Shown here: piece by piece, positions 51,215 to 60,758 of the stretch
How positions within the stretch are numbered: position 1 is the stretch's first letter
Layout of the letters: every line of letters starts with the position of its first letter
Assembly: GCA_902629285.1 (NCBI GenBank)
Contig: CACOQN010000002.1
Coordinates: 62,001 to 126,000, forward strand
Direction: 5' to 3'
Origin: an uncultured Pelagibacteraceae bacterium
GTDB taxonomy: Bacteria; Pseudomonadota; Alphaproteobacteria; Pelagibacterales; Pelagibacteraceae
Length of the DNA stretch: 64,000 bases
Translations under genes and position numbers: made by a program
Notes under the pieces: generated by a model
Databases searched by the model: none
Told to the model about the DNA's origin: nothing
Seen by the model: only the letters and a program-made list of their open reading frames with translations

Positions 51215-51604
51215 TTAATAACTAGTATATTCTTTAATTTCCTTAATTTTTGACCCAGTGTGATTATTTATTTCTAGTTTAATTTTTGCTCGATCATCAT
51301 TTAAAAAATGAACATCTCTGGATAGTTTTATAAATTTCTCACCAAAATCTTTATTTTTCTCACAATCTCTTTTGTCATCCTCTATAACCCAAAGTTTGGT
51401 ATTAATATTCTTCAGTTCTTGAAATAATTGTTCAAGTTTGTCGTCAGATTGAACATTTTTTTCTACTTGATCTTTTAGAATCGAATGTTCATTATCTATA
51501 AAATTTAGTTTTTCAGGATCTTTAATTTTTTCTTTTTTAATTTCTAGGATTGAAATTTTGTCTAAAAGTTCGCCTACCGAAACTTCTACTATAATTTTAT
51601 TCAT
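51215..51604 (-). CDS. DUF6165-like conserved hypothetical protein
   Basis: 129 residues, mostly helical and charged. VEVSVGELLDKISILEIKKEKIKDPEKL and the FIKLSRDVHFLNDDRAKIKLEINN segment recall small proteins found next to lipopolysaccharide glycosyltransferases, which I know as DUF6165. No catalytic motif is apparent. It is divergent from the heptosyltransferase-like gene with a 32-base gap, supporting a role around surface glycan synthesis. Confidence 0.68.
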   Translation of the reverse strand: MNKIIVEVSVGELLDKISILEIKKEKIKDPEKLNFIDNEHSILKDQVEKNVQSDDKLEQLFQELKNINTKLWVIEDDKRDCEKNKDFGEKFIKLSRDVHFLNDDRAKIKLEINNHTGSKIKEIKEYTSY

Positions 51605-51636
51605 TAAATCTTATACTATGTTAAATTGTTAAAATT

Positions 51637-52578
51637 ATGTCTAATATTTTAATAATTAAACATGGATCTTTAGGGGATATAGCTCAAGCATGTGGTGCAA
51701 TTCAAGACATTTCTGAAAATCATAAGGAAGATCAAATTCATCTGCTTACTACTGAACCATATTTTGATCTATTTAAAAAAAATCCATATATCTCAAAGGT
51801 TATTTTAGATAAGCGATTATCAAGATTAAACCTGATTTATTTATATTCATTGATGAAAAGCATAAAAAAATATAATTTTTCAAAAGTATATGACCTACAG
51901 AACTCTAGTAGGACAACTTTTTACAAAAAAATTTTATTTCCCAAAGCAACAAAAGATACTTGGTCATCTACAGAAACAACATTGCCAGAAGGAACTAAAA
52001 AACAAGATTTTGATAAAGACTCTGTTTTATCTAGATTTGATTATCAATTAAAAAGCTCGGGTATAGATACCAATAATACCTTAAGCCCTGATTTTTCTTG
52101 GAGTCCGTCAGACATATTTCAAATTAAAAATTATTATCAATTAGATAAATATATTCTTATATTTCCTTTCTGTTCACCTCATTTAATATCAAAGAAATGG
52201 CCTTATTATAATGAGTTAATTTCCATGATTAATGAAAAATCAGATAATAAATTAAAAGTAGTTATTGCACCTGGACCTGGTGAAATAGAAGAGTCATCAA
52301 AAATTAACGCTCTCTGTATTTTAGATAATGGCAAAGCTTTAGATATTTCACAGTTAGCAGCATTAATTAAAGATAGCTCATTTGTTGTTGCAAATGATAC
52401 TGGACCTGCGCATATGACAGCACACTTAGGATCAAAAGGAATCGCTTTATTTGGATCTCATACAACTCCCCATAAAGTAAGTATTGAAAGAGAAAACTTT
52501 AAGGCAATTCAAGTACCTGAATTATCAAAACTGACAGCAGAAAAAGTTTTTGAAAGAGTATCCAAAATTATTTTTTAA
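51637..52578 (+). CDS. Family 9 glycosyltransferase (heptosyltransferase-like)
   Basis: 313 residues. ILIIKHGSLGDIAQACGAIQDI is the WaaC/WaaF-type start, and VVANDTGPAHMTAHLGSKGIALFGSHTTP the C-terminal donor-binding motif of GT9. It acts in the cytosol on lipid A-core or a related surface glycan. It overlaps the convergent DMT transporter gene by four bases. Confidence 0.87.
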   Translation: MSNILIIKHGSLGDIAQACGAIQDISENHKEDQIHLLTTEPYFDLFKKNPYISKVILDKRLSRLNLIYLYSLMKSIKKYNFSKVYDLQNSSRTTFYKKILFPKATKDTWSSTETTLPEGTKKQDFDKDSVLSRFDYQLKSSGIDTNNTLSPDFSWSPSDIFQIKNYYQLDKYILIFPFCSPHLISKKWPYYNELISMINEKSDNKLKVVIAPGPGEIEESSKINALCILDNGKALDISQLAALIKDSSFVVANDTGPAHMTAHLGSKGIALFGSHTTPHKVSIERENFKAIQVPELSKLTAEKVFERVSKIIF

Positions 52579-53465
52579 TTTTTAATATCTATACTCTTTC
52601 TAATTATTTCTTTTTCTAATTTCATTTCTCTATAAGAAATAATTAAAACTCCTAAAAAAATTACACTTGCACCAATCCATGTAAATAGATCAGGTGTTTC
52701 ATTAAAGACATAGAATCCTATCAAAGAGGCAAATACTAGACTTAGAAAGGAATAGGGTTGTGTCACGCTAACATCTACTAATTTATAAGCGTGATTAATA
52801 CAAAGATGTAACAATGTACCAAATAAACCTCCAAAAAATAAATAAATCAAAGTTTGTAAATCAGGCGTTTGCCAATGAAATAATGCAATAATGAAACTAA
52901 AAAATGTCATATAGGTGTATCCATAAGATAAAATTGTGATTGAACTATCATCTTTAGCGATACTTTTTGTAATTATAATCACTACTGACCACATAAAAGA
53001 TGAAGCTAGTGCCATATAAACTCCGATGGAGATATCAATTATTCCTGGTCTTAAAATTATCAGCATACCAATAAATCCTAAAACTAGGGCAAAACTTCTG
53101 TATACATAGATTTTTTCTCCAAGAAATAAGACAGCCAATATTGTTACCAAGAAAGGAACAACAAAAGAAATTGCTGTAGCTTTTTCAATTGGCATCATAA
53201 ATAAAGCTGAGAAATATAAAAGCATTGAAGGTAAGTTTAAAAAAGCTCTAAAAAAATGTTTTTTATGATGAATCGTTTTGAAAACTGTAAACTTAGATTT
53301 TAATATATATGGTAAAATAATTAGAAAACCAAATAAAAATCTAAAAAATCCTGCAACGTAAACATTAACTTCTTCTTGAGCTAATTTTAGAAATGTAAGC
53401 ATTAATGTTCCAAATAATACTGAGGCCACAATTAAAAAAATTGCTAATTTATTCTTTGAAATCAA
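52575..53465 (-). CDS. DMT-superfamily (EamA) transporter
   Basis: 296 residues with ten hydrophobic segments and two EamA repeats (VAGFFRFLFGFLIILPY in the first; VTQPYSFLSLVFASLIGFYVFNETPD in the second). It is probably a metabolite exporter or importer; the substrate is unknown. It overlaps the downstream end of the GT4 gene by four bases on the same strand, forming a minus-strand run of three genes. Confidence 0.85.
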   Translation of the reverse strand: MISKNKLAIFLIVASVLFGTLMLTFLKLAQEEVNVYVAGFFRFLFGFLIILPYILKSKFTVFKTIHHKKHFFRAFLNLPSMLLYFSALFMMPIEKATAISFVVPFLVTILAVLFLGEKIYVYRSFALVLGFIGMLIILRPGIIDISIGVYMALASSFMWSVVIIITKSIAKDDSSITILSYGYTYMTFFSFIIALFHWQTPDLQTLIYLFFGGLFGTLLHLCINHAYKLVDVSVTQPYSFLSLVFASLIGFYVFNETPDLFTWIGASVIFLGVLIISYREMKLEKEIIRKSIDIKN

Positions 53466-54544
53466 TTTAATATCTTCTTGTATTTTTCGATTGTTTTAGA
53501 CCATTGAAATTTATTGACAAATTCTTTTGCATTTTTTCCAAGTTCTAAATATTTTTTATTATTTAACATTGAATTGATTGAGGAATAAATGTCATCAAGA
53601 TTGTTTCCATCACAAATAAGACCAGTTTCTTCATGGATAATAGCATCTACTGCACCACCATCTTTACCTCCAATTGATGGAATACCGTATTGTGCAGCCT
53701 CAACATACGCTATGCCAAAACCTTCAATTGATTTTTTATGGATTATAGACGGCATCACGAAAATATTTGACTTTGCAACTAAAGCGTTTTTTAGATCATT
53801 ACTTATGTCCTTGAAAAACATAACCTGAGCCTCAAGATCTAGCTCTTTTACAAGTTTTTTTATATTTTCCTCCTCATCTCCATATCCAACGCAAATATAA
53901 ACGATGTCAGGATAAATTTGTTTTAAATTTCTTAGAGCCATTACTATTTTTTCGTGATTTTTACGTTTATCGAATCTTGAAACAGTAATTAGTCTTGGAT
54001 TTTTAACTTTAAGTATACTTTCAACTTTATCTAAAGTTTTTTTATTTAATTCTTCAGCAGGATCTACACCTGGATTTATTACAATTACTTTATTTGCATT
54101 AACCCCATGTTCTATTGCAAGATTTTTTGTAAACTGAGAATTTGCTATTACTTTATCAACATTATTTAAAACATTAATAACTCTTTTATTTTGACCTGAA
54201 CCCTTAGGATGATTGATTTCTTTACCATGAATTAAACAATATTTTTTTTTAGATGTTTTAATAAGTTCTAAACTTTTCCAATGGTCGGCAATAATACCAT
54301 CTATTTTATTTGCTTTGATATATTCGTTGATTAATTGTGCTTTTCTATATTTTCTAAGTAATTTTATTCCACCAACTCTTTCAATTGAAAAGGATGCCTG
54401 TTCGTCAAATTCCTTATGTTCATTAATATAATCTGCAAAAACTTTAATCATAAAGTTTTTGGATAACTCTTTTGATAGACCCCACATTAAATTTTGCATA
54501 CCACCAAGCTCAGGTGGGAATGATCTAGTAATAATAAGATACAT
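53462..54544 (-). CDS. Family 4 glycosyltransferase
   Basis: 360 residues, GT-B fold. ITRSFPPELGGMQNLMWGLSKEL is the N-terminal acceptor domain opening, NPGVDPAEE lies mid-protein, and IHKKSIEGFGIAYVEAAQYGIPSIGGKDGGAVDAI carries the EX7E donor motif (E...E). No membrane helices. It is likely part of surface polysaccharide assembly with the GT9 gene nearby. It starts on the last base of the thioredoxin-like gene. Confidence 0.87.
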   Translation of the reverse strand: MYLIITRSFPPELGGMQNLMWGLSKELSKNFMIKVFADYINEHKEFDEQASFSIERVGGIKLLRKYRKAQLINEYIKANKIDGIIADHWKSLELIKTSKKKYCLIHGKEINHPKGSGQNKRVINVLNNVDKVIANSQFTKNLAIEHGVNANKVIVINPGVDPAEELNKKTLDKVESILKVKNPRLITVSRFDKRKNHEKIVMALRNLKQIYPDIVYICVGYGDEEENIKKLVKELDLEAQVMFFKDISNDLKNALVAKSNIFVMPSIIHKKSIEGFGIAYVEAAQYGIPSIGGKDGGAVDAIIHEETGLICDGNNLDDIYSSINSMLNNKKYLELGKNAKEFVNKFQWSKTIEKYKKILN

Positions 54545-55098
54545 TAATCATGCTTCCACTTAATACCGCAGCCCGCACTTGGTATTTGATCTTTAGGACC
54601 TTTACCTGTTTCAGCTATTTGTTTCATAGCTGTTAAAAGTTCACTCTCTCCCTCTTTGACTGGAATAAATTTCTTAAGCTCTCTTAGTCTTCCTCTGTAT
54701 TGAAGTTCTAAGTTTTTATTATACCCAAAGAAATCTGGAGTACACACAGCATCATATGCTTTAGCAATTTCTTGAGTTTCATCGTGTAAATATGGAAAAT
54801 TAAAATTACGCTCATTAGAAAATTTAATCATGTTATCAAATGAGTCATCTGGATAATTAACAAAGTCGTTTGAGCATATTGCTACTGTTTTGATACCAAT
54901 TTTTTTTAATTCAGTGCAATCTTCAACTAATTCTTTCGTAATTGCTTTTACATATGGACAATGATTACAAATGAACATGATCAAAGTTCCATTTTCACCT
55001 TTGATATCATTTAAGGAGAGAATTTTATTATCAGTGGATTTTAATTCAAATGGAATAGCTTTTTGACCAAAATCACATATTGGAGTTTGTATAGGCAT
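54544..55098 (-). CDS. Thioredoxin-fold (AhpC/TSA-like) redox protein
   Basis: 184 residues. FICNHCPYVKAI gives a CxxC at the start of a helix (about Cys48 and Cys51), in the RedoxAS/AhpC-TSA-like family with the typical CTPDFFGYN cis-Pro region and a conserved C-terminal PSAGCGIKW. No signal peptide, so cytosolic. It likely acts as a peroxiredoxin or disulfide reductase. It is divergent from the gamma-carbonic-anhydrase gene with a 19-base gap. Confidence 0.82.
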   Translation of the reverse strand: MPIQTPICDFGQKAIPFELKSTDNKILSLNDIKGENGTLIMFICNHCPYVKAITKELVEDCTELKKIGIKTVAICSNDFVNYPDDSFDNMIKFSNERNFNFPYLHDETQEIAKAYDAVCTPDFFGYNKNLELQYRGRLRELKKFIPVKEGESELLTAMKQIAETGKGPKDQIPSAGCGIKWKHD

Positions 55099-55117
55099 AA
55101 TGTAAAATATATAGATT

Positions 55118-55630
55118 ATGTTTTACGATTTAAAAGATAAAAAACCAAAAAACTCTGGCGAAAATTGGGTAGCTCCTAATGCAACAATAATAGGAGATGT
55201 TACTTTAGAAAAAAATACAAGTATTTGGTTTAACGCTGTTTTAAGAGGGGATATTGAAAATATTCTTATAGGAGAAGGATCTAATGTTCAGGATGGAAGT
55301 GTTTTACACACAGACCCTGGATGTCCCTTGAAAGTTGGAAAAAATGTTACAATTGGTCACTTAGTAATGCTTCACGGGTGCACTATTGGAGACAATAGTT
55401 TAATTGGCATAGGTGCAGTCATCTTAAATAAAGCTAATATCGGAAAAAATTGTATTATTGGAGCTAAAGCCTTAATTACAGAAAATAAAGTTATACCTGA
55501 CAATTCTTTAGTTGTTGGCTCTCCAGGTAAAGTAATTAGAGAAGTTACAGAGGAAGAAAAAAAAGCAGTTTTTGAAAATACAAAACATTATCAAGACAAT
55601 TGGAAAAATTACTCGAAATCAATTTTCTAG
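55118..55630 (+). CDS. Gamma-class carbonic anhydrase-like hexapeptide protein
   Basis: 170 residues of left-handed beta-helix repeats. IWFNAVLRGDIENILIGEGSNVQDGSVLH and the metal-binding histidines in KNVTIGHLVMLHGCTIGDNS (the GH...LHG pattern) fit the YrdA/CaiE/PaaY family. It may hydrate CO2 or bind zinc with another hydrolytic role. It precedes the EamA gene by 19 bases. Confidence 0.87.
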   Translation: MFYDLKDKKPKNSGENWVAPNATIIGDVTLEKNTSIWFNAVLRGDIENILIGEGSNVQDGSVLHTDPGCPLKVGKNVTIGHLVMLHGCTIGDNSLIGIGAVILNKANIGKNCIIGAKALITENKVIPDNSLVVGSPGKVIREVTEEEKKAVFENTKHYQDNWKNYSKSIF

Positions 55631-55649
55631 GTATATTTAATTTAAATTA

Positions 55650-56570
55650 ATGACTAGACACCCACATCATTTTAAAATTGCTTTTGCTTTAGCTTTTTCA
55701 GCTGGGTCTTGGGGAATTTATTGGTTACCACAAAGAATACTTGTTGAAGGTGGTCTTACAGGTGGATGGGGGACTATTGCTCAAATGATAATAGGATTTT
55801 TAATATTATTACCAATAGCTATTTGGAGGTTAATTAAAAAAAAAGAAACTGGATTAGAGCTACCGGTCACTGGTTTACTAGTTGGTGGTGGTTTCATTTG
55901 TTATGCTCTAAGTTTTCTTTTAACTGACGTTGTACGAGCATTAATATTATTTTACATGACGCCAATTTGGACAACAATATTTGAAATATTATTTCTAAAA
56001 AAAAGACCTGGTTTAGAAAGAGTACTTACTTTGGGATTAGCTCTTGGTGGTTTATGGATTGTTTTTAGTAAACAAACTATTATACCCCTTCCAGAAAATG
56101 CAGGAGATTGGTTAGCGTTAGTAGGTGGTGCAATATTTGCTGGTGGAATGATAAGACTTGAAGTTATTAAAACTGATGGTGTATTTCCAATTGTATTTTC
56201 TTTTTTTTTCTATGGAGCTTTATTTAATATAGTTACTGGATTTTTTTTAGTTGATTACCTAGGAGAAATGCCTGCAATTGAGTCTTTCATTTCAATGTCC
56301 TCTTTTTTATTAGTAATATCTGTTTTTTATTTTATTCCTACAGCAATAGTAATACTCTGGGCTCCAAGTAAATTAGGTGCAGGCTTATGTTCAATTCTTT
56401 TTCTTGCAGAAATTGTTGTTGGAGTAATAAGTTCAGGTATGCTTACAAACGAACCATTTGGTTGGAGAGAAATAGTGGGGAGCTCTTTGATAGTTTTAGG
56501 AGGAATTTTAGCAGTTGTACTTGCTCCTAAAGAAGAAAAATTAATAAATTCAAATATTACAAATGTGTAA
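55650..56570 (+). CDS. DMT-superfamily (EamA) transporter
   Basis: 306 residues with ten membrane segments. LAFSAGSWGIYWLPQRILVEGGLTG and the second repeat's ILFLAEIVVGVISSGMLTNEPFGWREIVGSSLIVLGG are EamA features. It is not closely similar in wording to the other EamA protein at 52575-53465. Substrate unknown. It is followed after 28 bases by a gene with an AGGAG ribosome site. Confidence 0.85.
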   Translation: MTRHPHHFKIAFALAFSAGSWGIYWLPQRILVEGGLTGGWGTIAQMIIGFLILLPIAIWRLIKKKETGLELPVTGLLVGGGFICYALSFLLTDVVRALILFYMTPIWTTIFEILFLKKRPGLERVLTLGLALGGLWIVFSKQTIIPLPENAGDWLALVGGAIFAGGMIRLEVIKTDGVFPIVFSFFFYGALFNIVTGFFLVDYLGEMPAIESFISMSSFLLVISVFYFIPTAIVILWAPSKLGAGLCSILFLAEIVVGVISSGMLTNEPFGWREIVGSSLIVLGGILAVVLAPKEEKLINSNITNV

Positions 56571-56598
56571 AAAACAATTTTTTATATAGGAGAAAACA

Positions 56599-56889
56599 AT
56601 GCCAGCAGGATACGTTATAGCACAGCTAAAAATTACAAACCCTGAAAATTATAAAGAATATGTGGAAAAAGTTACACCACTAGTAAAAAAATTTGGTGGA
56701 GAATTTTTGGTAAGGGCTGGCGAATTTCAAATTTTCGATGGAGAAACAAAATTTCCTAGAATCATTGTTCTTAAATTTCCTAGTTATGAAAAAGCATTAG
56801 AATGGTATAATTCTGATGAGTACAAACCAATAAAACAAATAAGACTAGATAATTCTAAGGGTACAAATATAATTATTAAAGGTGTATGA
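56599..56889 (+). CDS. DUF1330 family protein
   Basis: 96 residues. GYVIAQLKITNPENYKEYVEKVTPLVKKFGGEFLVRAG and FPSYEKALEWYNSDEYKPIKQIR are characteristic of DUF1330, a dimeric ferredoxin-like alpha/beta-barrel fold with no assigned activity. The protein is cytosolic and complete. It overlaps the next gene by four bases (ATGA), so the two are coupled. Confidence 0.88.
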   Translation: MPAGYVIAQLKITNPENYKEYVEKVTPLVKKFGGEFLVRAGEFQIFDGETKFPRIIVLKFPSYEKALEWYNSDEYKPIKQIRLDNSKGTNIIIKGV

Positions 56890-57812
56890 AAAAAATATTT
56901 TTAATTTTTATCGCTTTAGTTTTTTATTCCACCTCAGGCGTTGCTGTTGAAAAATTTAAATTCAAATATAACTTGCATGAAAATTTACCAAAGAAATGGG
57001 TTACTGAATTCAGTAATATAATGAATATTGTTCAAGAAGTTTTGCCCATAAATGAGAACACCAACCATTGGGTCAAGAATAATATGACATTGATGAATAT
57101 GAAACAGGGCTATGGAATGGATATTTATGCATGGAAAAGTACAAAAAATCCTTTTCCAGAAAAGCGTGCTAATATGAAGTACTCAGGTCTTGAAGGAATT
57201 AATTCACCTGCACCATGGGTCCAATTAGACATTAATCCAAACGATTTAAAAAGTTCAGTAAATAAAATTCGTACTTACTCTGTTGTTGTGCATGAGTATT
57301 TTCACGTTTATCAAAGAGCACTTTCTCATGACAAAATTTTAGATAGAAACTCTCCAAAATGGTTATTCGAGGGGGGTGCTAAAGTTTTAGAGGAGATTTA
57401 TTTAAAGCAATATTATAAAAAATACCTTTTAAAAAATGATCTTAAGCAAAGTGATAATTGGAGCATTAAAAGGGTTTCCAAAGAACCTAAATTATATGAA
57501 AAATATAGTACATCACCACAAAAAAAAGGATTTGATAACAATTACTCAGGCTCTGCATTCATAGTTCTGGTTCTAGTTAACGAGTTAAAAAAAAATAATA
57601 TTTCTGAAGAAAAAGCATTTGAGTTGGTTTTTAGAGAATTCTGGATACATAGGGGTAAGCAACCTCAGGGTTGGAATTGGCAACCATCTTTTAAAAATAC
57701 TTTTGGAATGACTGTACCTGAATTTTACGAAAGATTAAGTAAATACAAAAGAAAAGATCTTAAAAAAATACTCCCAAGTAAGTCATTAAAGATACAGGAT
57801 ATTTTTAGCTAA
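56886..57812 (+). CDS. Secreted protein with HExxH motif, putative zinc peptidase
   Basis: 308 residues. The signal peptide is IFLIFIALVFYSTSGVAV. The sequence VVHEYFHVYQRAL (about residues 138-150) contains HEYFH, a gluzincin-type zinc-binding helix, and KWLFEGGAKVLEE about 28 residues later supplies a second Glu as in basic secretory/gluzincin peptidases. GFDNNYSGSAFIVLVLV follows. I recognise no exact family. It is likely periplasmic or secreted; peptidase activity is inferred from the motif only. Confidence 0.7.
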   Translation: MKKIFLIFIALVFYSTSGVAVEKFKFKYNLHENLPKKWVTEFSNIMNIVQEVLPINENTNHWVKNNMTLMNMKQGYGMDIYAWKSTKNPFPEKRANMKYSGLEGINSPAPWVQLDINPNDLKSSVNKIRTYSVVVHEYFHVYQRALSHDKILDRNSPKWLFEGGAKVLEEIYLKQYYKKYLLKNDLKQSDNWSIKRVSKEPKLYEKYSTSPQKKGFDNNYSGSAFIVLVLVNELKKNNISEEKAFELVFREFWIHRGKQPQGWNWQPSFKNTFGMTVPEFYERLSKYKRKDLKKILPSKSLKIQDIFS

Positions 57813-57823
57813 AATCAAATCTA

Positions 57824-58027
57824 TTAATTAAATAAGAGATCATTGACTGAATAAACTATTAATCCAATTATTATTATAAATAAAATTAAAAAAGTTAATT
57901 GTCCCCTTAACTTTGATTTAATTTTGGTTTTACCCTCTTTAAATTTTTTAAAATGAATACTCCCAAATCTCATTACAGCTAATCCCAGGATAATTAAAAA
58001 TGCTGTGAATATGTATCCAGTAACCAT
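57824..58027 (-). CDS. Small two-helix membrane protein
   Basis: 67 residues with two membrane segments (IFTAFLIILGLAVMRFGS and LTFLILFIIIIGLIVYSV) separated by a basic loop (KKFKEGKTKIKSKLRG). No family recognised. It directly follows the flavin-barrel gene with no gap on the same strand, which supports it being a real gene. Function unknown. Confidence 0.55.
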   Translation of the reverse strand: MVTGYIFTAFLIILGLAVMRFGSIHFKKFKEGKTKIKSKLRGQLTFLILFIIIIGLIVYSVNDLLFN

Positions 58028-58627
58028 TTATGGCACTAGCCAATTATCTTTATTATTTTCTAAATCAAATCTTGCTCTACGGTGACCTTTAGCTGCTAAA
58101 TAAAGCCACTCTATAGATTTAATTTTGCACTGAATTACAGTAAAATTTTTGTAACCTTCTTCACTTTGTTCTTTAGTATAATCGAAATTATCAAGCTCTG
58201 GTTTTAATCCAGAGGTTGGAATATCAGATTCCGTTCCAGGTCCATTATCAACTAAATAGCATTTTCTAGATATGTGCTGAGTTTTAGACCAAGATTCTTT
58301 GGTAATATCATTTTGATGGTTAATAACACATTCCACTTTTAATCTTACCTGTATTTTTTCATCTTTATCATAAAATAACATGGCAGCATTTTTATTAGCT
58401 TTTATTTTTTCAATTTTATCTGATCTTATATCGCTGTGAAATTGTATAAGATTATTTGTTTGATCTGATTTTCTCAAAACGACTATTCTTCCATCAATAT
58501 CATTTTGATTTCCACAGGCAAATACTGGAATCCTGAATGGTGAACTTCGGTCCTTAACAGCATTATCTAGTAATGACCAAATTTTTTTCTTAATTTCTGA
58601 GAAATCCTCATAGTATGAGGGTTGCAT
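58028..58627 (-). CDS. FMN-binding split-barrel protein (pyridoxamine 5'-phosphate oxidase-like)
   Basis: 199 residues. RIPVFACGNQNDIDGRIVVLRK, FHSDIRSDKIEKIKANKNAAMLFYDKDEKIQVRL and the C-terminal IEWLYLAAKGHRRARFDL match the PNPOx-like family of the Alr4036 type. It probably binds FMN; PLP synthesis is not assured, as the canonical PdxH C-terminal motif is not obvious. It lies next to the 3-hydroxyacid dehydrogenase gene on the same strand. Confidence 0.83.
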   Translation of the reverse strand: MQPSYYEDFSEIKKKIWSLLDNAVKDRSSPFRIPVFACGNQNDIDGRIVVLRKSDQTNNLIQFHSDIRSDKIEKIKANKNAAMLFYDKDEKIQVRLKVECVINHQNDITKESWSKTQHISRKCYLVDNGPGTESDIPTSGLKPELDNFDYTKEQSEEGYKNFTVIQCKIKSIEWLYLAAKGHRRARFDLENNKDNWLVP

Positions 58628-58628
58628 A

Positions 58629-59498
58629 TTACTTCCTAAATCTTTTAATTAAACTTGAAGTATCCCATCTATTACCTTTCATCTCCTGAATTTCTCCGTA
58701 ATATTTATCCACTATTTCAGTGATAGGTAATAATGATCCATTATTTTTAGCCTCATCCATAGCAATTTTTAAATCTTTTCTCATCCAATCTACTGCAAAA
58801 CCAAAATCAAATTTATCGTCAATCATTGTTTTATATCTATTTTCCATTTGCCATGATTGTGCTGCTCCTTTTGAAATAACTTCAATTACGTCTTCCATAT
58901 TTAATCCAGCTTTCATACCGAAATTTATACCCTCTGACAAACCTTGAACTAATCCAGCAATGCAAATTTGATTAACCATTTTTGCTAGCTGACCACTACC
59001 TGCTGATCCTAACAGCTTCATTTTTTTGCTATAACAATCAATTTTATCTTTTGCTTTATTAAAATCAGAATGATCACCTCCAATCATCACAGTTAGAGCA
59101 CCGTTTTCTGCTCCAGCCTGACCACCAGAGACTGGCGCATCTAATGAACCAAAACCATTTTTCTTTGCATATTCATAAATTTCTCTAGCAATTGTTGCTG
59201 AGGCTGTAGTGTTGTCTATGTAAACTGAATTTTTTTGTATGGTTTTAAAAGCACCATTTTCTCCAAAAGTTACTTCTCTTAAATCGTTATCATTACCAAC
59301 ACATGTAAAAATATATTCAGCATCCTTTGCTGCTTCTGCTGGTGTTTCTGCCATTTTACCATTGTATTCGCTTACCCATTTTTCTGCTTTTGATTTTGTT
59401 CTATTAAAAACAGTTACATTATGGCCACCTTTTGATATATAACCAGCCATTGGATAGCCCATAACACCAAGACCTATGAAAGCAACATTACAAGTCAT
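58629..59498 (-). CDS. 3-hydroxyisobutyrate dehydrogenase family beta-hydroxyacid dehydrogenase
   Basis: 289 residues. GLGVMGYPMAGYI (NAD(P) binding), DAPVSGGQAGAENGALTVMIGG (substrate binding) and the catalytic Lys in GQLAKMVNQI are family signatures. Members act on 3-hydroxyisobutyrate, tartronate semialdehyde or related acids; which one cannot be told here. It heads a three-gene minus-strand unit and is divergent from the MFS gene by 11 bases. Confidence 0.88.
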   Translation of the reverse strand: MTCNVAFIGLGVMGYPMAGYISKGGHNVTVFNRTKSKAEKWVSEYNGKMAETPAEAAKDAEYIFTCVGNDNDLREVTFGENGAFKTIQKNSVYIDNTTASATIAREIYEYAKKNGFGSLDAPVSGGQAGAENGALTVMIGGDHSDFNKAKDKIDCYSKKMKLLGSAGSGQLAKMVNQICIAGLVQGLSEGINFGMKAGLNMEDVIEVISKGAAQSWQMENRYKTMIDDKFDFGFAVDWMRKDLKIAMDEAKNNGSLLPITEIVDKYYGEIQEMKGNRWDTSSLIKRFRK

Positions 59499-59509
59499 AA
59501 TTTTTTTCT

Positions 59510-60715
59510 ATGTTTAAAAGTTTAAGTTTAAAAGTAATTCTATTTGGGTTTATCTTTACATTTTTTTCAAGCTTTGGACAGAGTTTTTTTCTAGGATTGT
59601 TTAATTCAAGCATTAGAGATGCCTTATCAATAACACATGGACAATTTGGCTCAATTTATGCTTCTGCTACTTTATTAAGTAGCATTACTCTAGTTTGGAT
59701 TGGAAAAAAAATTGATGATGTAAATATTTTAAAATTTGCATCTTATGTAATTATTTTTCTATCTGCTTCATGTTTTGTATTTTCTAAAATTTCATCTGTT
59801 ATTTTTTTATTTATAGGAATTTTTTTAATGCGTTTGGCTGGTCAGGGTTTATCAAGTCATACAGCTACAACAACTATATCTCGTTTTTTTGAAAAAAATA
59901 GAGGTAGGGCTTTAAGTACAGCTTGGTTAGGACTATCATTAGCTGAATTTATAATGCCAGTTTTAATTGTTTTTTTATTATTTTTTATAGAATGGAGAAA
60001 TATTTGGGTTTCTATTTCTATTATAGTTATACTTGTTTTACCTGCTGTAACTTATGTTTTAGTAAAAGAAGTTAAACTCGATACGAGAGAAGATTCTAAA
60101 ATTGAAGACAGTAATCGAGAAATTAAACAATGGAAAAGGATAGAAGTTTTAAAAGATTATAGATTTTATATAATTTGTATGACGATGTTAGCAATGCCAT
60201 GGATTGCAACTGGCTCTTTTGTTTACCAATCTTTCATCACTTCTTCTAAAGAGTGGGGACCTTATGTGATAGCACAATCGTTTATGGCATACTCAATTTT
60301 ATCAGTAATAACTCTTTTTATATCTGGATTTTTAATTGATAAATTTTCAAGCAGAAAATTACTTATTTATATGAATATCCCACTATTTTTTTCTACTATA
60401 GTTCTCTATTATTTTGATGCCTCGTTTTCCTCTTTTGTATTTTTTGGTTTGTTGGGTGTTACTAACGGGTTAGCAAATGTACTTGGTTCCTCAACTTGGG
60501 CTGAGATTTACGGTGTAAAGTTTATTGGGTCTATAAAAGCATTAACTACAGCATTAATGGTATTTGCTACCGCTTTTGGTACAGCTTTATTCGGTTTTTT
60601 GATCGATAATGGTTTCACAATTGAACAAATTGCTGTTGTTTCTGGTACCTATATTTTTGGTTCAATTGTTCTTCTTTATTTGATTAAAAATAAGCTAAAT
60701 CCTCATTATTTATAA
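59510..60715 (+). CDS. Major facilitator superfamily transporter
   Basis: 401 residues with 12 hydrophobic segments. LTHGQFGSIYASATLLSS and the A-like motif region GKKIDDVNILKFASYV after helix 2, then FLIDKFSSRKLLIYM after helix 8, fit MFS. The fold is clear; the substrate (perhaps a monocarboxylate) is not. It is divergent from the hydroxyacid dehydrogenase by 11 bases and lies 43 bases upstream of rpoZ. Confidence 0.86.
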   Translation: MFKSLSLKVILFGFIFTFFSSFGQSFFLGLFNSSIRDALSITHGQFGSIYASATLLSSITLVWIGKKIDDVNILKFASYVIIFLSASCFVFSKISSVIFLFIGIFLMRLAGQGLSSHTATTTISRFFEKNRGRALSTAWLGLSLAEFIMPVLIVFLLFFIEWRNIWVSISIIVILVLPAVTYVLVKEVKLDTREDSKIEDSNREIKQWKRIEVLKDYRFYIICMTMLAMPWIATGSFVYQSFITSSKEWGPYVIAQSFMAYSILSVITLFISGFLIDKFSSRKLLIYMNIPLFFSTIVLYYFDASFSSFVFFGLLGVTNGLANVLGSSTWAEIYGVKFIGSIKALTTALMVFATAFGTALFGFLIDNGFTIEQIAVVSGTYIFGSIVLLYLIKNKLNPHYL

Positions 60716-60758
60716 AATAGCTCTTGATTTTTTAAAGTTCACTGTGTAGATACTCCGC